This document shows, one piece after another, positions 32,523 through 41,778 of a DNA stretch of 64,000 nt (position 1 is its first letter; each line of letters begins with the position of its first letter). The stretch spans positions 868,001 through 932,000 of the forward strand of contig NZ_CP195158.1 in assembly GCF_051200825.1 (NCBI RefSeq). Reading direction: 5' to 3'. Made by a program: the position numbers and the translations under genes. The stretch comes from Formosa sp030427735 (lineage in GTDB: Bacteria; Bacteroidota; Bacteroidia; Flavobacteriales; Flavobacteriaceae). The notes beneath the pieces are model-generated. The model was not told the DNA's origin, did no database searches, and worked only from the letters and a program-made list of their open reading frames with translations.

Positions 32523-35500
32523 ATGGCAAGAAAACAAGATAAGAATACAGTAAAGAGATTTAACCAAATCTCAATTGGTTTAGCCTCACCAGAGTCTATT
32601 TTAGCAGAGTCTAACGGTGAAGTTTTAAAGCCAGAAACTATCAATTATCGAACTCATAAACCAGAACGTGATGGTTTATTCTGTGAGCGTATTTTTGGTC
32701 CTGTAAAAGACTACGAATGTGCTTGTGGAAAATATAAGCGTATTCGCTACAAAGGTATAGTTTGTGACCGTTGTGGTGTTGAAGTAACAGAAAAGAAAGT
32801 ACGTCGTGATCGCGTTGGGCACATCAACCTTGTTGTTCCTGTAGCGCACATTTGGTACTTCCGTTCTTTACCAAATAAAATTGGGTATTTATTAGGATTA
32901 CCGTCTAAGAAATTAGATATGATTATTTACTACGAACGTTATGTAGTAATTCAACCAGGTAATGCAAAAAGTGCCGAAGGAGACCCATTACAAAAAATGG
33001 ATTTCTTAACAGAAGAAGAGTATTTAAACATTTTAGAAACCCTTCCTCAAGACAATCAATATTTAGAAGATACAGACCCGAACAAGTTTATTGCTAAAAT
33101 GGGTGCTGAATGTCTTATAGAATTATTAGCTCGTATAGATTTAGATACATTATCGTATCAATTACGTCATAAAGCCAATACCGAAACCTCTAAGCAACGT
33201 AAAACCGAAGCTTTAAAGCGTTTACAAGTGGTTGAAGCTTTGCGTGAGTCTAACGAAAATAGAGAAAACCGTCCGGAATGGATGATTATGAAAGTAATTC
33301 CGGTTATTCCACCAGAATTACGTCCGTTAGTACCATTAGATGGTGGTCGTTTTGCGACTTCAGATTTGAACGATTTATACCGTCGTGTAATTATTCGTAA
33401 CAACCGTTTAAAGCGTCTTGTTGAGATTAAAGCACCAGAGGTGATTTTACGTAACGAAAAACGTATGTTACAGGAATCTGTAGACTCGTTATTCGATAAT
33501 ACACGTAAAGCATCTGCTGTAAAGACAGATTCTAACAGACCTTTAAAATCGTTATCCGATAGTTTAAAAGGTAAGCAAGGTCGTTTCCGTCAAAACTTAT
33601 TAGGTAAGCGTGTTGATTATTCTGCACGTTCGGTAATTGTTGTAGGACCAGAAATGAAATTGTTCGAGTGTGGTTTACCTAAAAATATGGCAGCCGAGCT
33701 ATACAAACCTTTTGTAATACGTAAGTTAATTGAAAGAGGTATTGTAAAGACTGTAAAATCTGCTAAGAAAATTATAGATAAAAAAGAGCCAGTGGTTTGG
33801 GATATCTTGGAAAATGTGCTTAAGGGCCATCCAGTATTACTAAACCGTGCTCCTACGTTACACAGACTTGGTATTCAGGCCTTCCAACCTAAATTGATTG
33901 AAGGTAAAGCAATCCAGTTACACCCATTAGTGTGTACGGCGTTTAACGCGGATTTTGATGGTGACCAGATGGCGGTGCATTTACCGTTAGGGCCAGAAGC
34001 TATTCTTGAAGCGCAAATGTTAATGTTAGCGTCTCATAATATCTTAAACCCTGCAAATGGTTCGCCAGTAACAGTACCTTCTCAAGACATGGTTCTTGGA
34101 TTGTATTATATGACCAAGTTACGTAAGTCTACACCAGAAGTGCCAATTAAAGGCGAAGGCTTAACATTTTACTCTCCAGAGGAAGTAGTTATAGCCTTTA
34201 ACGAAAAACGTGTAGATCTTAACGCGGGAATTAAAGTTAGAACATACGACTTTAATGAAGCAGGCGAGATAGCCTTACAAATTGTAGAAACTACTGTTGG
34301 ACGTGTATTATTCAACGAAAAAGTACCGCAAGCAGCAGGTTATATTAACCAAGTATTAACTAAAAAATCGTTAAGAGATATTATTGGAAACATTCTAAGA
34401 GTAACTTCTGTTCCTGAAACAGCAGAATTCTTAGACGAAATAAAATCTTTAGGTTATAAATTTGCCTTCCAAGGTGGATTGTCATTCAGTTTAGGAGATA
34501 TTATTATCCCACCAGAAAAACAAGGAATGATCGATAAAGCCAATACTTTAGTAGATGGTATTATGGGTAACTATAACATGGGACTTATAACAAATAACGA
34601 ACGTTATAACCAAGTTATTGATATCTGGACGTCTACAAATGCCGAATTGACAGAATTGTCTATGAAGCGTATTCGCGAAGACCAACAAGGTTTCAACTCG
34701 GTGTTTATGATGCTTGACTCTGGAGCTCGTGGATCTAAAGAACAGATTCGTCAGCTTACAGGTATGCGTGGATTAATGGCGAAACCTAAAAAATCGAATG
34801 CAGGTGGTGGAGAAATTATTGAAAACCCGATTCTTTCTAACTTTAAAGAAGGACTTTCAATTTTAGAATACTTTATTTCTACTCACGGTGCTCGTAAAGG
34901 TCTTGCAGATACGGCTCTTAAAACTGCCGATGCAGGTTACTTAACACGTCGTCTGGTAGACGTTTCTCAAGATGTTATTATTAATAGCGAAGATTGTGGT
35001 ACGTTAAGAGGTGTAGAAGTATCTCCGTTAAAGAAAAACGACGAAATTGTAGAATCTCTTGGAGAGCGCGTTATTGGTCGTGTATCATTACACGATGTTT
35101 ACAATCCTCTAACTGAAGAATTATTAGTATCTGCTGGACAGTTAATCGACGATGATATTGCCGATAAGATTAACGAATCGCCATTGGATACTGTAGAAGT
35201 AAGATCTGCTTTAACTTGTGAGGCCAAAAAAGGAATTTGTGCTAAATGTTACGGTAGAAACCTTGCAACTAACAAAATGGTTCAGTTAGGAGAAGCTGTT
35301 GGTGTAGTTGCTGCCCAATCTATTGGAGAGCCAGGTACACAGTTAACATTACGTACATTCCACGTAGGAGGTATTGCAGGTAACATTTCCGAAGAAAATA
35401 AACTTATTGTTAAGTTTAATGGTGTTGCGGAAATCGAAGACCTTAAAACAGTTAAAGGTGTAGATGGAGAAGGTAACGAAGTGGATATTGTAATTTCTCG

Positions 35501-36827
35501 TACATCAGAATTAAAATTAATCGATAAGAAAACAGGTATTACTTTAAGTACAAATAACATACCTTACGGTTCTACCATTTATATTGATAATGGTGCCGAA
35601 TTATCTAAAGGCGATGTAGTTTGTTCTTGGGACCCTTATAACGGTGTAATTATTTCGGAATTTGCTGGTAAAGTACGTTACGAAAACATCGAGCAAGGTA
35701 TTACTTACCAGGTAGAGATTGATGAGCAAACTGGTTTCCAAGAAAAAGTAATTTCAGAATCTAGAAATAAAAAATTAATACCTACGCTTCATGTAGACGA
35801 TGCTAAAGGAAACGTTATCCGTTCGTACAACTTACCAGTTGGTGCGCATTTAATGATAGACGATGGCGAGAAAATTGGAGTTGGTAAAGTATTAGTTAAA
35901 ATACCTCGTAAATCTGCTAAAGCAGGGGATATTACAGGAGGTTTACCTCGTGTAACCGAATTGTTCGAAGCACGTAACCCTTCTAACCCAGCTGTAGTAA
36001 GTGAAATTGATGGTGTGGTTTCTTTTGGAAAAATTAAACGTGGTAACCGCGAAATTATAGTAGAATCTAAGTTAGGAGATATTAAGAAATACTTAGTAAA
36101 ATTATCTAACCAAATCTTAGTTCAGGAAAATGATTTCGTAAAAGCAGGTATGCCACTTTCCGATGGTTCTATAACACCAAACGATATTTTAAATATTAAA
36201 GGCCCATCTGCGGTACAGCAATATTTAGTAAACGAAGTACAAGAAGTTTACCGTTTACAAGGGGTGAAGATTAACGACAAGCATTTTGAAGTTGTTGTAA
36301 GACAAATGATGCGTAAAGTACAAATTATCGACTCTGGAGATACTATTTTCTTAGAAGATCAATTAGTACATAAAGCCGACTTTATTGAAGAAAACGATAA
36401 AATTTTCGGATTGAAAGTTGTTGAAAATGCTGGTGATTCTACAAATCTTAAAGAAGGTCAAATTATTACACCGTTTACTTTAAGAGATGAAAACTCACTA
36501 TTGCGTCGTGAAGATAAAGAGCTTGTAACTGCTAGAGATGCGCAGCCAGCAACGGCTACACCAATCTTACAAGGTATTACAAGAGCGTCGCTTCAAACAA
36601 AATCATTTATTTCTGCTGCGTCCTTCCAGGAAACTACAAAAGTGCTTAATGAAGCTGCAGTAGCTGGTAAAGTTGATAGTCTTGAAGGCCTTAAAGAAAA
36701 TGTAATTGTTGGACATAAAATACCTGCTGGTACTGGTATGCGTAGATACGATCACATTATTGTAGGCTCTAAAGAAGAGTTTGACGAAATGATGCAAGCA
36801 AAAAAACAAGAAGTAAATTATAATTAA
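32523..36827 (+). CDS. rpoC: DNA-directed RNA polymerase subunit beta'
   Basis: Beta' subunit of RNA polymerase, 1434 residues. The zinc-binding region CACGKYKRIRYKGIVCDRCG is near residue 70, the catalytic magnesium loop NADFDGD near residue 480, and the second zinc site with CEAKKGICAKCYGRN near 900. The region EPGTQLTLRTFHVGG marks the bridge/trigger-loop area and the protein ends KKQEVNYN. It is complete for the Bacteroidetes form. The gene ends the long operon and is followed by palindromic repeats and a strong terminator. Confidence 0.99.
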   Translation: MARKQDKNTVKRFNQISIGLASPESILAESNGEVLKPETINYRTHKPERDGLFCERIFGPVKDYECACGKYKRIRYKGIVCDRCGVEVTEKKVRRDRVGHINLVVPVAHIWYFRSLPNKIGYLLGLPSKKLDMIIYYERYVVIQPGNAKSAEGDPLQKMDFLTEEEYLNILETLPQDNQYLEDTDPNKFIAKMGAECLIELLARIDLDTLSYQLRHKANTETSKQRKTEALKRLQVVEALRESNENRENRPEWMIMKVIPVIPPELRPLVPLDGGRFATSDLNDLYRRVIIRNNRLKRLVEIKAPEVILRNEKRMLQESVDSLFDNTRKASAVKTDSNRPLKSLSDSLKGKQGRFRQNLLGKRVDYSARSVIVVGPEMKLFECGLPKNMAAELYKPFVIRKLIERGIVKTVKSAKKIIDKKEPVVWDILENVLKGHPVLLNRAPTLHRLGIQAFQPKLIEGKAIQLHPLVCTAFNADFDGDQMAVHLPLGPEAILEAQMLMLASHNILNPANGSPVTVPSQDMVLGLYYMTKLRKSTPEVPIKGEGLTFYSPEEVVIAFNEKRVDLNAGIKVRTYDFNEAGEIALQIVETTVGRVLFNEKVPQAAGYINQVLTKKSLRDIIGNILRVTSVPETAEFLDEIKSLGYKFAFQGGLSFSLGDIIIPPEKQGMIDKANTLVDGIMGNYNMGLITNNERYNQVIDIWTSTNAELTELSMKRIREDQQGFNSVFMMLDSGARGSKEQIRQLTGMRGLMAKPKKSNAGGGEIIENPILSNFKEGLSILEYFISTHGARKGLADTALKTADAGYLTRRLVDVSQDVIINSEDCGTLRGVEVSPLKKNDEIVESLGERVIGRVSLHDVYNPLTEELLVSAGQLIDDDIADKINESPLDTVEVRSALTCEAKKGICAKCYGRNLATNKMVQLGEAVGVVAAQSIGEPGTQLTLRTFHVGGIAGNISEENKLIVKFNGVAEIEDLKTVKGVDGEGNEVDIVISRTSELKLIDKKTGITLSTNNIPYGSTIYIDNGAELSKGDVVCSWDPYNGVIISEFAGKVRYENIEQGITYQVEIDEQTGFQEKVISESRNKKLIPTLHVDDAKGNVIRSYNLPVGAHLMIDDGEKIGVGKVLVKIPRKSAKAGDITGGLPRVTELFEARNPSNPAVVSEIDGVVSFGKIKRGNREIIVESKLGDIKKYLVKLSNQILVQENDFVKAGMPLSDGSITPNDILNIKGPSAVQQYLVNEVQEVYRLQGVKINDKHFEVVVRQMMRKVQIIDSGDTIFLEDQLVHKADFIEENDKIFGLKVVENAGDSTNLKEGQIITPFTLRDENSLLRREDKELVTARDAQPATATPILQGITRASLQTKSFISAASFQETTKVLNEAAVAGKVDSLEGLKENVIVGHKIPAGTGMRRYDHIIVGSKEEFDEMMQAKKQEVNYN

Positions 36828-36834
36828 ATAAGAC

Positions 36835-36900
36835 TCAGGGTTCACAAGCTTAAGCGTAGTGAATCCTGAAAGTCGCATTTATCCCAACGCAGGTTGGGAT
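36835..36900 (+). repeat. Two palindromic hairpins after rpoC
   Basis: First stem: 11 pairs (36835-36845 with 36859-36869, 13-base loop). Second stem: 8 pairs (36881-36888 with 36893-36900). The first shares core words with the hairpin at 23951 in the tRNA cluster, which suggests a dispersed palindromic element. Confidence 0.6.
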
Positions 36901-36910
36901 CTTTAATAAA

Positions 36911-36946
36911 AGAAAAAGCCCTGCTAAATTTAGTAGGGCTTTTTCT
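36911..36946 (+). terminator. Intrinsic terminator of the rpoBC operon
   Basis: An 18-bp palindromic stem (36911-36928 with 36929-36946, one G-U pair) centred on AAA/TTT, GC-rich in its middle and with U-rich sequence at the 3' side. Confidence 0.85.
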
Positions 36947-37002
36947 TTAAAATAATTATTAATAAAACTTCCCACTTCGTGGAAGTGAAAAATAAAATTT
37001 TT

Positions 37003-37320
37003 ATGGCAGACGAAAAAGACCCAAAAAAACAAGGACAAATAAATATAGAGTTAGACGAAAAAATTGCTGAAGGTATTTATTCTAATTTAGCAATTATCAA
37101 TCATTCCGTTTCGGAGTTTGTAGTCGATTTTATTAGCATTATGCCTGGTACACCTAAAAGTAAGGTGAAATCCAGAATAATTCTTACGCCACAACACGCT
37201 AAGCGTTTATTAAAGGCATTAGGCGATAATGTGCATAGATTCGAACAAACTCATGGTGAAATTAAAGATTACGAGCAACCACCAATTCCATTAAACTTTG
37301 GCCCAACAGGAGAAGCATAA
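37003..37320 (+). CDS. DUF3467 domain-containing protein
   Basis: A small protein (105 residues) of the DUF3467 family, widespread in Flavobacteriia and without a known function. It carries the block IELDEKIAEGIYSNLAIINHSVSEFVVDF, SRIILTPQHAKRLLKAL and the tail PPIPLNFGPTGEA. The start is the ATG at 37003 (MADEKDPKK). A reading from 36979 adds eight residues and overlaps a hairpin. Its last 45 bases are repeated twice more in decayed form downstream. Confidence 0.85.
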   Translation: MADEKDPKKQGQINIELDEKIAEGIYSNLAIINHSVSEFVVDFISIMPGTPKSKVKSRIILTPQHAKRLLKALGDNVHRFEQTHGEIKDYEQPPIPLNFGPTGEA

Positions 37321-37512
37321 TCAAAATTGAGTTAAGTTTAATTGGTGGTTGTTCGAAATAGTTCCAACGAGTAACCACCAATTCCGTTGAACTTCGGCCC
37401 AACGGGAGAAGCATAATCCAAATTGAGTTGAGTTTAATTGAAGGTTGCTCGAAATAGTTTCAACGAGCAACTACCAATTTCGTTGAACTTTGGCCCAACG
37501 GGAAAAGCATAA
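37272..37512 (+). repeat. Imperfect tandem repeat of the DUF3467 gene tail (2.5 copies, about 96 bp)
   Basis: The last 15 codons of the DUF3467 gene and the sequence after its stop are repeated. Copy 1 is the gene tail itself (about 37276-37371), copy 2 is about 37372-37469 and a partial copy 3 ends near 37512. Translated in frame, copies 2 and 3 read PPIPLNFGPTGEA and LPISLNFGPTGKA before a TAA. Copy differences sit mostly at third codon positions. Confidence 0.85.
37340..37383 (+). repeat. Hairpin in repeat unit 1 (after the DUF3467 stop)
   Basis: A 16-bp stem (37340-37355 with 37368-37383, two G-U pairs, 12-base loop). The matching place in unit 2 (37443-37451 with 37464-37472) keeps the stem and replaces the two central wobble pairs by G-C and C-G pairs. 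Confidence 0.75.
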
Positions 37513-37516
37513 AAAC

Positions 37517-37555
37517 AAAAAAATCCCTTTTAATATTAGTTAAAAGGGATTTTTT
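37517..37555. terminator. Bidirectional terminator between DUF3467 and prfC
   Basis: A 15-bp stem (37518-37532 with 37540-37554) with A- and T-rich flanks on both sides. It lies between convergent genes ending at 37320 and 37573. Confidence 0.85.
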
Positions 37556-37572
37556 AGTTATAATGTATGATG

Positions 37573-39162
37573 TTAATCAAACTCCGAAGTTAAATGGAAT
37601 TTTATATTCGGATATTTTTGTTCCGTCATTTGTAAAGAGAATTGCGAATCGGCCAGAAATACTAACTGGTTACGCTTGTCTTTAGCTAAAAATCGTTGTT
37701 TCACACGTAGAAATTCTTTATATTCTTCGCTTTTTGGATCCTTAGGTTGTACCCAACACGCTTTATAAACATTTAGGTTTTCGTAACTACATTTAGCGCC
37801 ATATTCATGTTCTAAACGATACTGAATAACTTCGTATTGCAGAGCTCCAACGGTTCCGATTACTTTTCTGCCGTTTAATTCTAAGGTGAACAACTGTGCA
37901 ACACCTTCGTCCATCAATTGGTCAATCCCTTTGTACAATTGTTTCGCCTTCATCGGGTCGGCATTGTTAATGTACCTAAAGTGTTCAGGCGAAAAACTCG
38001 GAATTCCTTTGTAATGAATAATTTCGCCTTCGGTTAGGGTATCTCCAATTTTAAAGTTTCCGGTATCTTGAAGTCCAACAATATCACCAGGATAAGATAT
38101 ATCTACAATTTCTTTTTTCTCAGCAAAAAATGCATTCGGACTCGAAAATTTCACTTTTTTGTTGTGCCTTACATGTAAATAAGGCGCATTACGTTTAAAT
38201 TCACCCGAAACAATTTTTACGAAAGCCAAACGGTTTCTGTGGTTTGGATCCATGTTGGCGTGAATCTTGAAAACAAAACCTGTAAATTTATCTTCATCTG
38301 GTTCTACTAAACGTTCTTCGCTATGTTTAGGTCTTGGTTTAGGGGCAATATTTACAAAACAATCTAACAATTCGCGAACACCAAAATTGTTTAATGCCGA
38401 ACCAAAAAATACAGGTTGAATTTGTCCGTTTAAATAATCTTCTTTGTTGAATTCTGGATATATGCCTTCTACCAATTCCAATTCTTCACGCAAGGTGTTG
38501 GCCGATTTCTCTCCAACTAATTTATCTAATTCAGGAGAGGCTAAATCCGAAATTTTAATAGTTTCTTCAATATTTTTTCTGCTATCGCCGCTAAACAAGT
38601 TTACATTTTTCTCCCAAATGTTGTAAATGCCTTTAAACTCGTAACCCATACCGATAGGGAAACTAAGCGGCACAACATGTAATCCTAGTTTTTGTTCAAC
38701 TTCATCAAGTAAATCGAAAGCGTCTTTTCCCTCTCTATCTAATTTATTGATAAAAACAATCATAGGAATGTTACGCATGCGACAAACTTCAACCAATTTT
38801 TCGGTTTGTTCCTCGACACCCTTCGCAACATCAATAACCACTATAACACTGTCTACAGCGGTTAGCGTTCTAAAAGTATCTTCAGCAAAATCTTTATGCC
38901 CAGGAGTATCTAGAATATTAATTTTTATGCCATCATATTCAAAAGCTAATACCGATGTGGCTACAGAAATACCACGCTGGCGTTCAATTTCCATAAAATC
39001 GCTCGTAGCTCCCTTTTTTATTTTGTTGCTTTTAACAGCTCCTGCTTCTTGTATAGCACCACCAAAAAGAAGTAATTTTTCGGTTAGTGTGGTTTTACCA
39101 GCATCGGGATGCGATATAATACCAAAAGTACGGCGTCTGTTTATTTCACTTTTAAAACTCAT
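37573..39162 (-). CDS. prfC: Peptide chain release factor 3
   Basis: RF3 is the translational GTPase that removes RF1/RF2 after termination. The 529-residue protein has G1 SHPDAGKTT (17-25), the switch RQRGISVATS, DTPGHKDFAED (about 87-97) and NKLDR (about 140-144), and the typical C-terminal extension ending in IKFHLTSEFD. Length fits. A candidate -7 box (CAAAGATA on the plus strand at 39185-39192) lies upstream. It is divergent from idi, about 126 bp start to start. Confidence 0.95.
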   Translation of the reverse strand: MSFKSEINRRRTFGIISHPDAGKTTLTEKLLLFGGAIQEAGAVKSNKIKKGATSDFMEIERQRGISVATSVLAFEYDGIKINILDTPGHKDFAEDTFRTLTAVDSVIVVIDVAKGVEEQTEKLVEVCRMRNIPMIVFINKLDREGKDAFDLLDEVEQKLGLHVVPLSFPIGMGYEFKGIYNIWEKNVNLFSGDSRKNIEETIKISDLASPELDKLVGEKSANTLREELELVEGIYPEFNKEDYLNGQIQPVFFGSALNNFGVRELLDCFVNIAPKPRPKHSEERLVEPDEDKFTGFVFKIHANMDPNHRNRLAFVKIVSGEFKRNAPYLHVRHNKKVKFSSPNAFFAEKKEIVDISYPGDIVGLQDTGNFKIGDTLTEGEIIHYKGIPSFSPEHFRYINNADPMKAKQLYKGIDQLMDEGVAQLFTLELNGRKVIGTVGALQYEVIQYRLEHEYGAKCSYENLNVYKACWVQPKDPKSEEYKEFLRVKQRFLAKDKRNQLVFLADSQFSLQMTEQKYPNIKFHLTSEFD

Positions 39163-39184
39163 GATTATTCTTAAAAATAGGTGG

Positions 39185-39192
39185 CAAAGATA
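39185..39192 (-). promoter_or_regulatory. Candidate -7 element for prfC
   Basis: Reads TATCTTTG on the minus strand, matching TAnnTTTG, 22 bases upstream of the prfC start. No clear -33 box. Confidence 0.35.
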
Positions 39193-39288
39193 ATATTATT
39201 ACGCCTAATAATGCGATTTGTGGAGTTGCGATTTTATTTTTATCCTTGTCATAACACATTTTATAATTATAGTTGGTATTTTTACAGT

Positions 39289-39816
39289 ATGATAGAAGAA
39301 AACGTAATTTTAGTTGATGAGAACGATATGCCGATAGGGCATATGCCAAAGCTTGAAGCTCACGAAAAAGGCGTGTTACACCGTGCATTTTCGGTTTTCG
39401 TGTTTAACGATAACAATGAATTGATGTTGCAGCAGCGGGCTTTAAGCAAATACCATACGCCTGGTTTATGGACCAATACGTGTTGTAGCCACCAAAGAGA
39501 TGGCGAGTCTAATATAGAAGCGGGACGCAGACGTTTGCAAGAGGAAATGGGATTTGTAACGGCTTTAGAAGAGACCTTTTCATTTATTTACAAATCGCCT
39601 TTCGAAAATGGTTTAACCGAGCATGAATACGATCATATTTTAATTGGTTATTACAATGGCGAACCGAATATAAATCCAGACGAAGTTGCCGATTGGAAAT
39701 GGATGACTCTAGAAGCCGTAAAAGAAGATATTAAAGCGCATCCAGAAGCTTATACATCGTGGTTTAAAATTATTTTCGATAAGTTTTACCATCACATAAA
39801 TGTTTCGAATGAATGA
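39289..39816 (+). CDS. idi: Isopentenyl-diphosphate delta-isomerase (type 1, Nudix)
   Basis: Converts isopentenyl diphosphate to dimethylallyl diphosphate for isoprenoid synthesis. The 175-residue protein starts at 39289 (MIEENVILVDENDM). A longer reading from 39181 is AT-rich and unlike the family. TNTCCSH at 62-68 provides the catalytic Cys65 with a metal-binding His, and EAGRRRLQEEMGF (77-89) is the Nudix-type helix with Glu85 and Glu86. Its stop overlaps the next start (ATGA at 39813-39816), so it is translationally coupled to the pterin synthase. Confidence 0.95.
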   Translation: MIEENVILVDENDMPIGHMPKLEAHEKGVLHRAFSVFVFNDNNELMLQQRALSKYHTPGLWTNTCCSHQRDGESNIEAGRRRLQEEMGFVTALEETFSFIYKSPFENGLTEHEYDHILIGYYNGEPNINPDEVADWKWMTLEAVKEDIKAHPEAYTSWFKIIFDKFYHHINVSNE

Positions 39817-40223
39817 GAGTAACCGTTAGTAGAAAGAGTTATTTTAATGCAGCGCATCGTTTGTACCGAAAAGATTGGAGCGACGAACAAAACGATTTGG
39901 TATTTGGTAAATGCAACAACCCGAATTACCATGGACATAACTACGATGTTATTGCGAGTGTAACAGGCGAAATTGATAAAGAAACAGGATTTGTAATCGA
40001 TTTAAAAATATTAAAACAGCTATTAAAGGAAGAAGTAGAAGATGCTTTCGATCATAAAAACCTGAATTTAGATGTGCCAGAGTTTAAAACTTTAAATCCT
40101 ACAGCAGAGCATATAGTTGTGGTTATTTATAATAGGATAAAAGCACGATTAGAACCACACTTAGATTTAGAAATTACACTTTATGAAACCCCAAGAAATT
40201 TTGTAACCTACTCAGGTCAATAA
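39813..40223 (+). CDS. queD: 6-carboxytetrahydropterin synthase (QueD/PTPS family)
   Basis: Zinc enzyme of the PTPS fold (136 residues) acting on dihydroneopterin triphosphate, usually in the queuosine pathway. Zinc ligands H15 (FNAAHRL) and H40/H42 (NYHGHNY) and catalytic Cys34 (GKCNNPNYHGH) are present, and the C-terminal ELTLYETP-like block (EITLYETPRNFVTY) completes the site. The name queD is by family: no other queuosine gene is adjacent, so a folate-type PTPS is possible. The start overlaps idi by 4 bases. Confidence 0.85.
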   Translation: MRVTVSRKSYFNAAHRLYRKDWSDEQNDLVFGKCNNPNYHGHNYDVIASVTGEIDKETGFVIDLKILKQLLKEEVEDAFDHKNLNLDVPEFKTLNPTAEHIVVVIYNRIKARLEPHLDLEITLYETPRNFVTYSGQ

Positions 40224-40225
40224 AC

Positions 40226-41197
40226 ATGAAAGATATACAGTACCCAATAAAATTTACTCCAATTTTAAAAGATAAAATTTGGGGAGGCGATAAACTTAAA
40301 ACACTTTTAAATAAAGACCATAAATTGCCAAATGCAGGCGAAAGTTGGGAAATTAGCGATGTAGAAGGCGATACTTCTGTTGTGGCAAACGGTGCTTTAA
40401 AAGGGGAAACATTAAAATCGCTTTTAGAAACCTATAAAGAAGATTTAATAGGTGTGCAGAATTACAGAATTTTTAAGGATAAATTTCCGTTGTTAATTAA
40501 ATTTATAGATGCCAAGGAAGATTTGTCTATTCAATTACACCCTAACGATGCGTTGGCCGCTAAACGTCATAATTCTTTTGGAAAAACAGAAATGTGGTAT
40601 GTTATGCAAGCCGATGAAGGTGCTAATTTGATTGTAGGGTTCAAAGAAAAAATTTCACCAGGAGTATATTTAGAGCATTTAAACAATAAAACCTTACCCG
40701 AAATTTTAAATTTCGACAAGGTTAAAACCGGAGATACTTATTTTATAGAAGTTGGGCGTGTTCATGCCATTGGAGCAGGCGTCATGTTGGCAGAAATTCA
40801 GCAAACAAGCGATATAACTTATCGTGTGTACGACTGGGATCGTGTAGATGCTAATGGCAACGAGCGGGAATTACATAACGATTTAGCAATAGATGCCATA
40901 GATTACGATATGGAAGATAATTTTAGGGTGTCTTATCAAAAAACGGCTAATCAGTCTAACGAAATGGTGAGCTGTCCTTATTTTACTACAAACTTTTTGC
41001 AGGTTACAGAGCCTTTAACTAAAGAAAATATTTACGATTCGTTTTTAATATACATGTGCGTGGAAGGTGCCTGCGAAATTACAGTGAATGGTATTACCGA
41101 AAATTTAAAAACAGGAGAAACAGTTTTACTACCAGCTGCAGTAAAAGATTATTCTATTACTTCTAAGCAAGCAAAATTATTAGAAGTGCGTGTATAA
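40226..41197 (+). CDS. manA: Mannose-6-phosphate isomerase, class I
   Basis: Cupin-type zinc enzyme that interconverts fructose-6-phosphate and mannose-6-phosphate and supplies GDP-mannose for surface polysaccharide. The 323-residue protein has the signature IQLHPNDALA (about 98-107), KTEMWYVM and AEIQQTSDITYRVYDWDR. It starts 2 bases after the previous stop and ends the idi-queD-manA run. The short form (about 320 residues) is common in Bacteroidetes and firmicutes. Confidence 0.92.
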   Translation: MKDIQYPIKFTPILKDKIWGGDKLKTLLNKDHKLPNAGESWEISDVEGDTSVVANGALKGETLKSLLETYKEDLIGVQNYRIFKDKFPLLIKFIDAKEDLSIQLHPNDALAAKRHNSFGKTEMWYVMQADEGANLIVGFKEKISPGVYLEHLNNKTLPEILNFDKVKTGDTYFIEVGRVHAIGAGVMLAEIQQTSDITYRVYDWDRVDANGNERELHNDLAIDAIDYDMEDNFRVSYQKTANQSNEMVSCPYFTTNFLQVTEPLTKENIYDSFLIYMCVEGACEITVNGITENLKTGETVLLPAAVKDYSITSKQAKLLEVRV

Positions 41198-41198
41198 A

Positions 41199-41229
41199 AA
41201 AAATCCCAAGTGTAACACTCGGGAATTTT
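41199..41229. terminator. Terminator between manA and the convergent gene at 41232
   Basis: Stem with CCC/GGG and GTG/CAC segments (41205-41212 with 41216-41223, one mismatch) between A- and T-rich flanks. Confidence 0.6.
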
Positions 41230-41231
41230 AT

Positions 41232-41603
41232 TTAGCAAGCTGTTTTGCCCTGTTTATAAAAATCGATTTCTAGTGGAACTCCAAACAAAGCGCTACAAAT
41301 GGTCTCTTGGTTATTTGTAGAGGGTTTGGTTTTGGTAACAATAACATTAACCAAATACCCATGATCTTGTTTTTTAATAAGTTGGGCTTGTATGGTTAAT
41401 TTATCATTTAAAAACGCATTTTTATGCATTTTAAATTTAAAATCTTCAAGAACAGGTGTGTCTTGTAAATAAAATTCTTTAAAAGGGTAAGTTGCTACCG
41501 TTTTTACTTTATTATATAAGTTATGAGGCAGTAAAAAGCCATTAGCGTTACTTACGGTTTTAGTTACTACAAATGGTACGTTGGTGCTTATAAAAGTATT
41601 CAT
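41232..41603 (-). CDS. Conserved hypothetical protein, possibly hotdog-fold
   Basis: A 123-residue protein with no signal peptide. The pattern of helix, long beta strands and a closing segment (DKLTIQAQLIKKQDHGYLVNVIVTKTK, about 68-94) fits a hotdog-fold thioesterase or dehydratase-like protein, but no catalytic residue stands out. I therefore give no function. It ends next to the manA terminator. A small ORF lies 14 bases upstream of its start on the same strand. Confidence 0.55.
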   Translation of the reverse strand: MNTFISTNVPFVVTKTVSNANGFLLPHNLYNKVKTVATYPFKEFYLQDTPVLEDFKFKMHKNAFLNDKLTIQAQLIKKQDHGYLVNVIVTKTKPSTNNQETICSALFGVPLEIDFYKQGKTAC

Positions 41604-41616
41604 GATGTTTTAATTT

Positions 41617-41739
41617 TTATGGGTATAATAATAAGGGTGTTAAATTGTAATTGTGATACGTACAATACATGACATTGGTACAAATGGAAGTTTGAAATCG
41701 GGTTTGCTTGTTTTGTTTAAGTGATTGCATTGTTTTCAT
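41617..41739 (-). CDS. Possible small ORF, 40 residues
   Basis: Minus-strand ATG at 41737-41739 gives a 40-residue peptide beginning MKTMQSLKQNKQTRFQ, with cysteines at 20 and 26, ending LLLYP, 13 bases before the start of the hypothetical gene. It could be a leader peptide or chance. No family is recognised. Confidence 0.25.
   Translation of the reverse strand: MKTMQSLKQNKQTRFQTSICTNVMYCTYHNYNLTPLLLYP
41660..41681. promoter_or_regulatory. Imperfect inverted repeat, possible operator
   Basis: GTACAAT at 41660-41666 and ATTGGTAC at 41674-41681 form an interrupted palindrome within the small ORF upstream of the hypothetical gene. It may bind a regulator, but this is speculative. Confidence 0.25.
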
Positions 41740-41778
41740 AATTTAAAATTTTAAAAAATTAGTAATAGGTTGAAAATA

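Noticed and set aside
39181..39288. Longer N-terminus of idi
   Set aside because: The extra 36 residues are hydrophobic/aromatic and translate non-coding DNA; type 1 isomerases start as at 39289.
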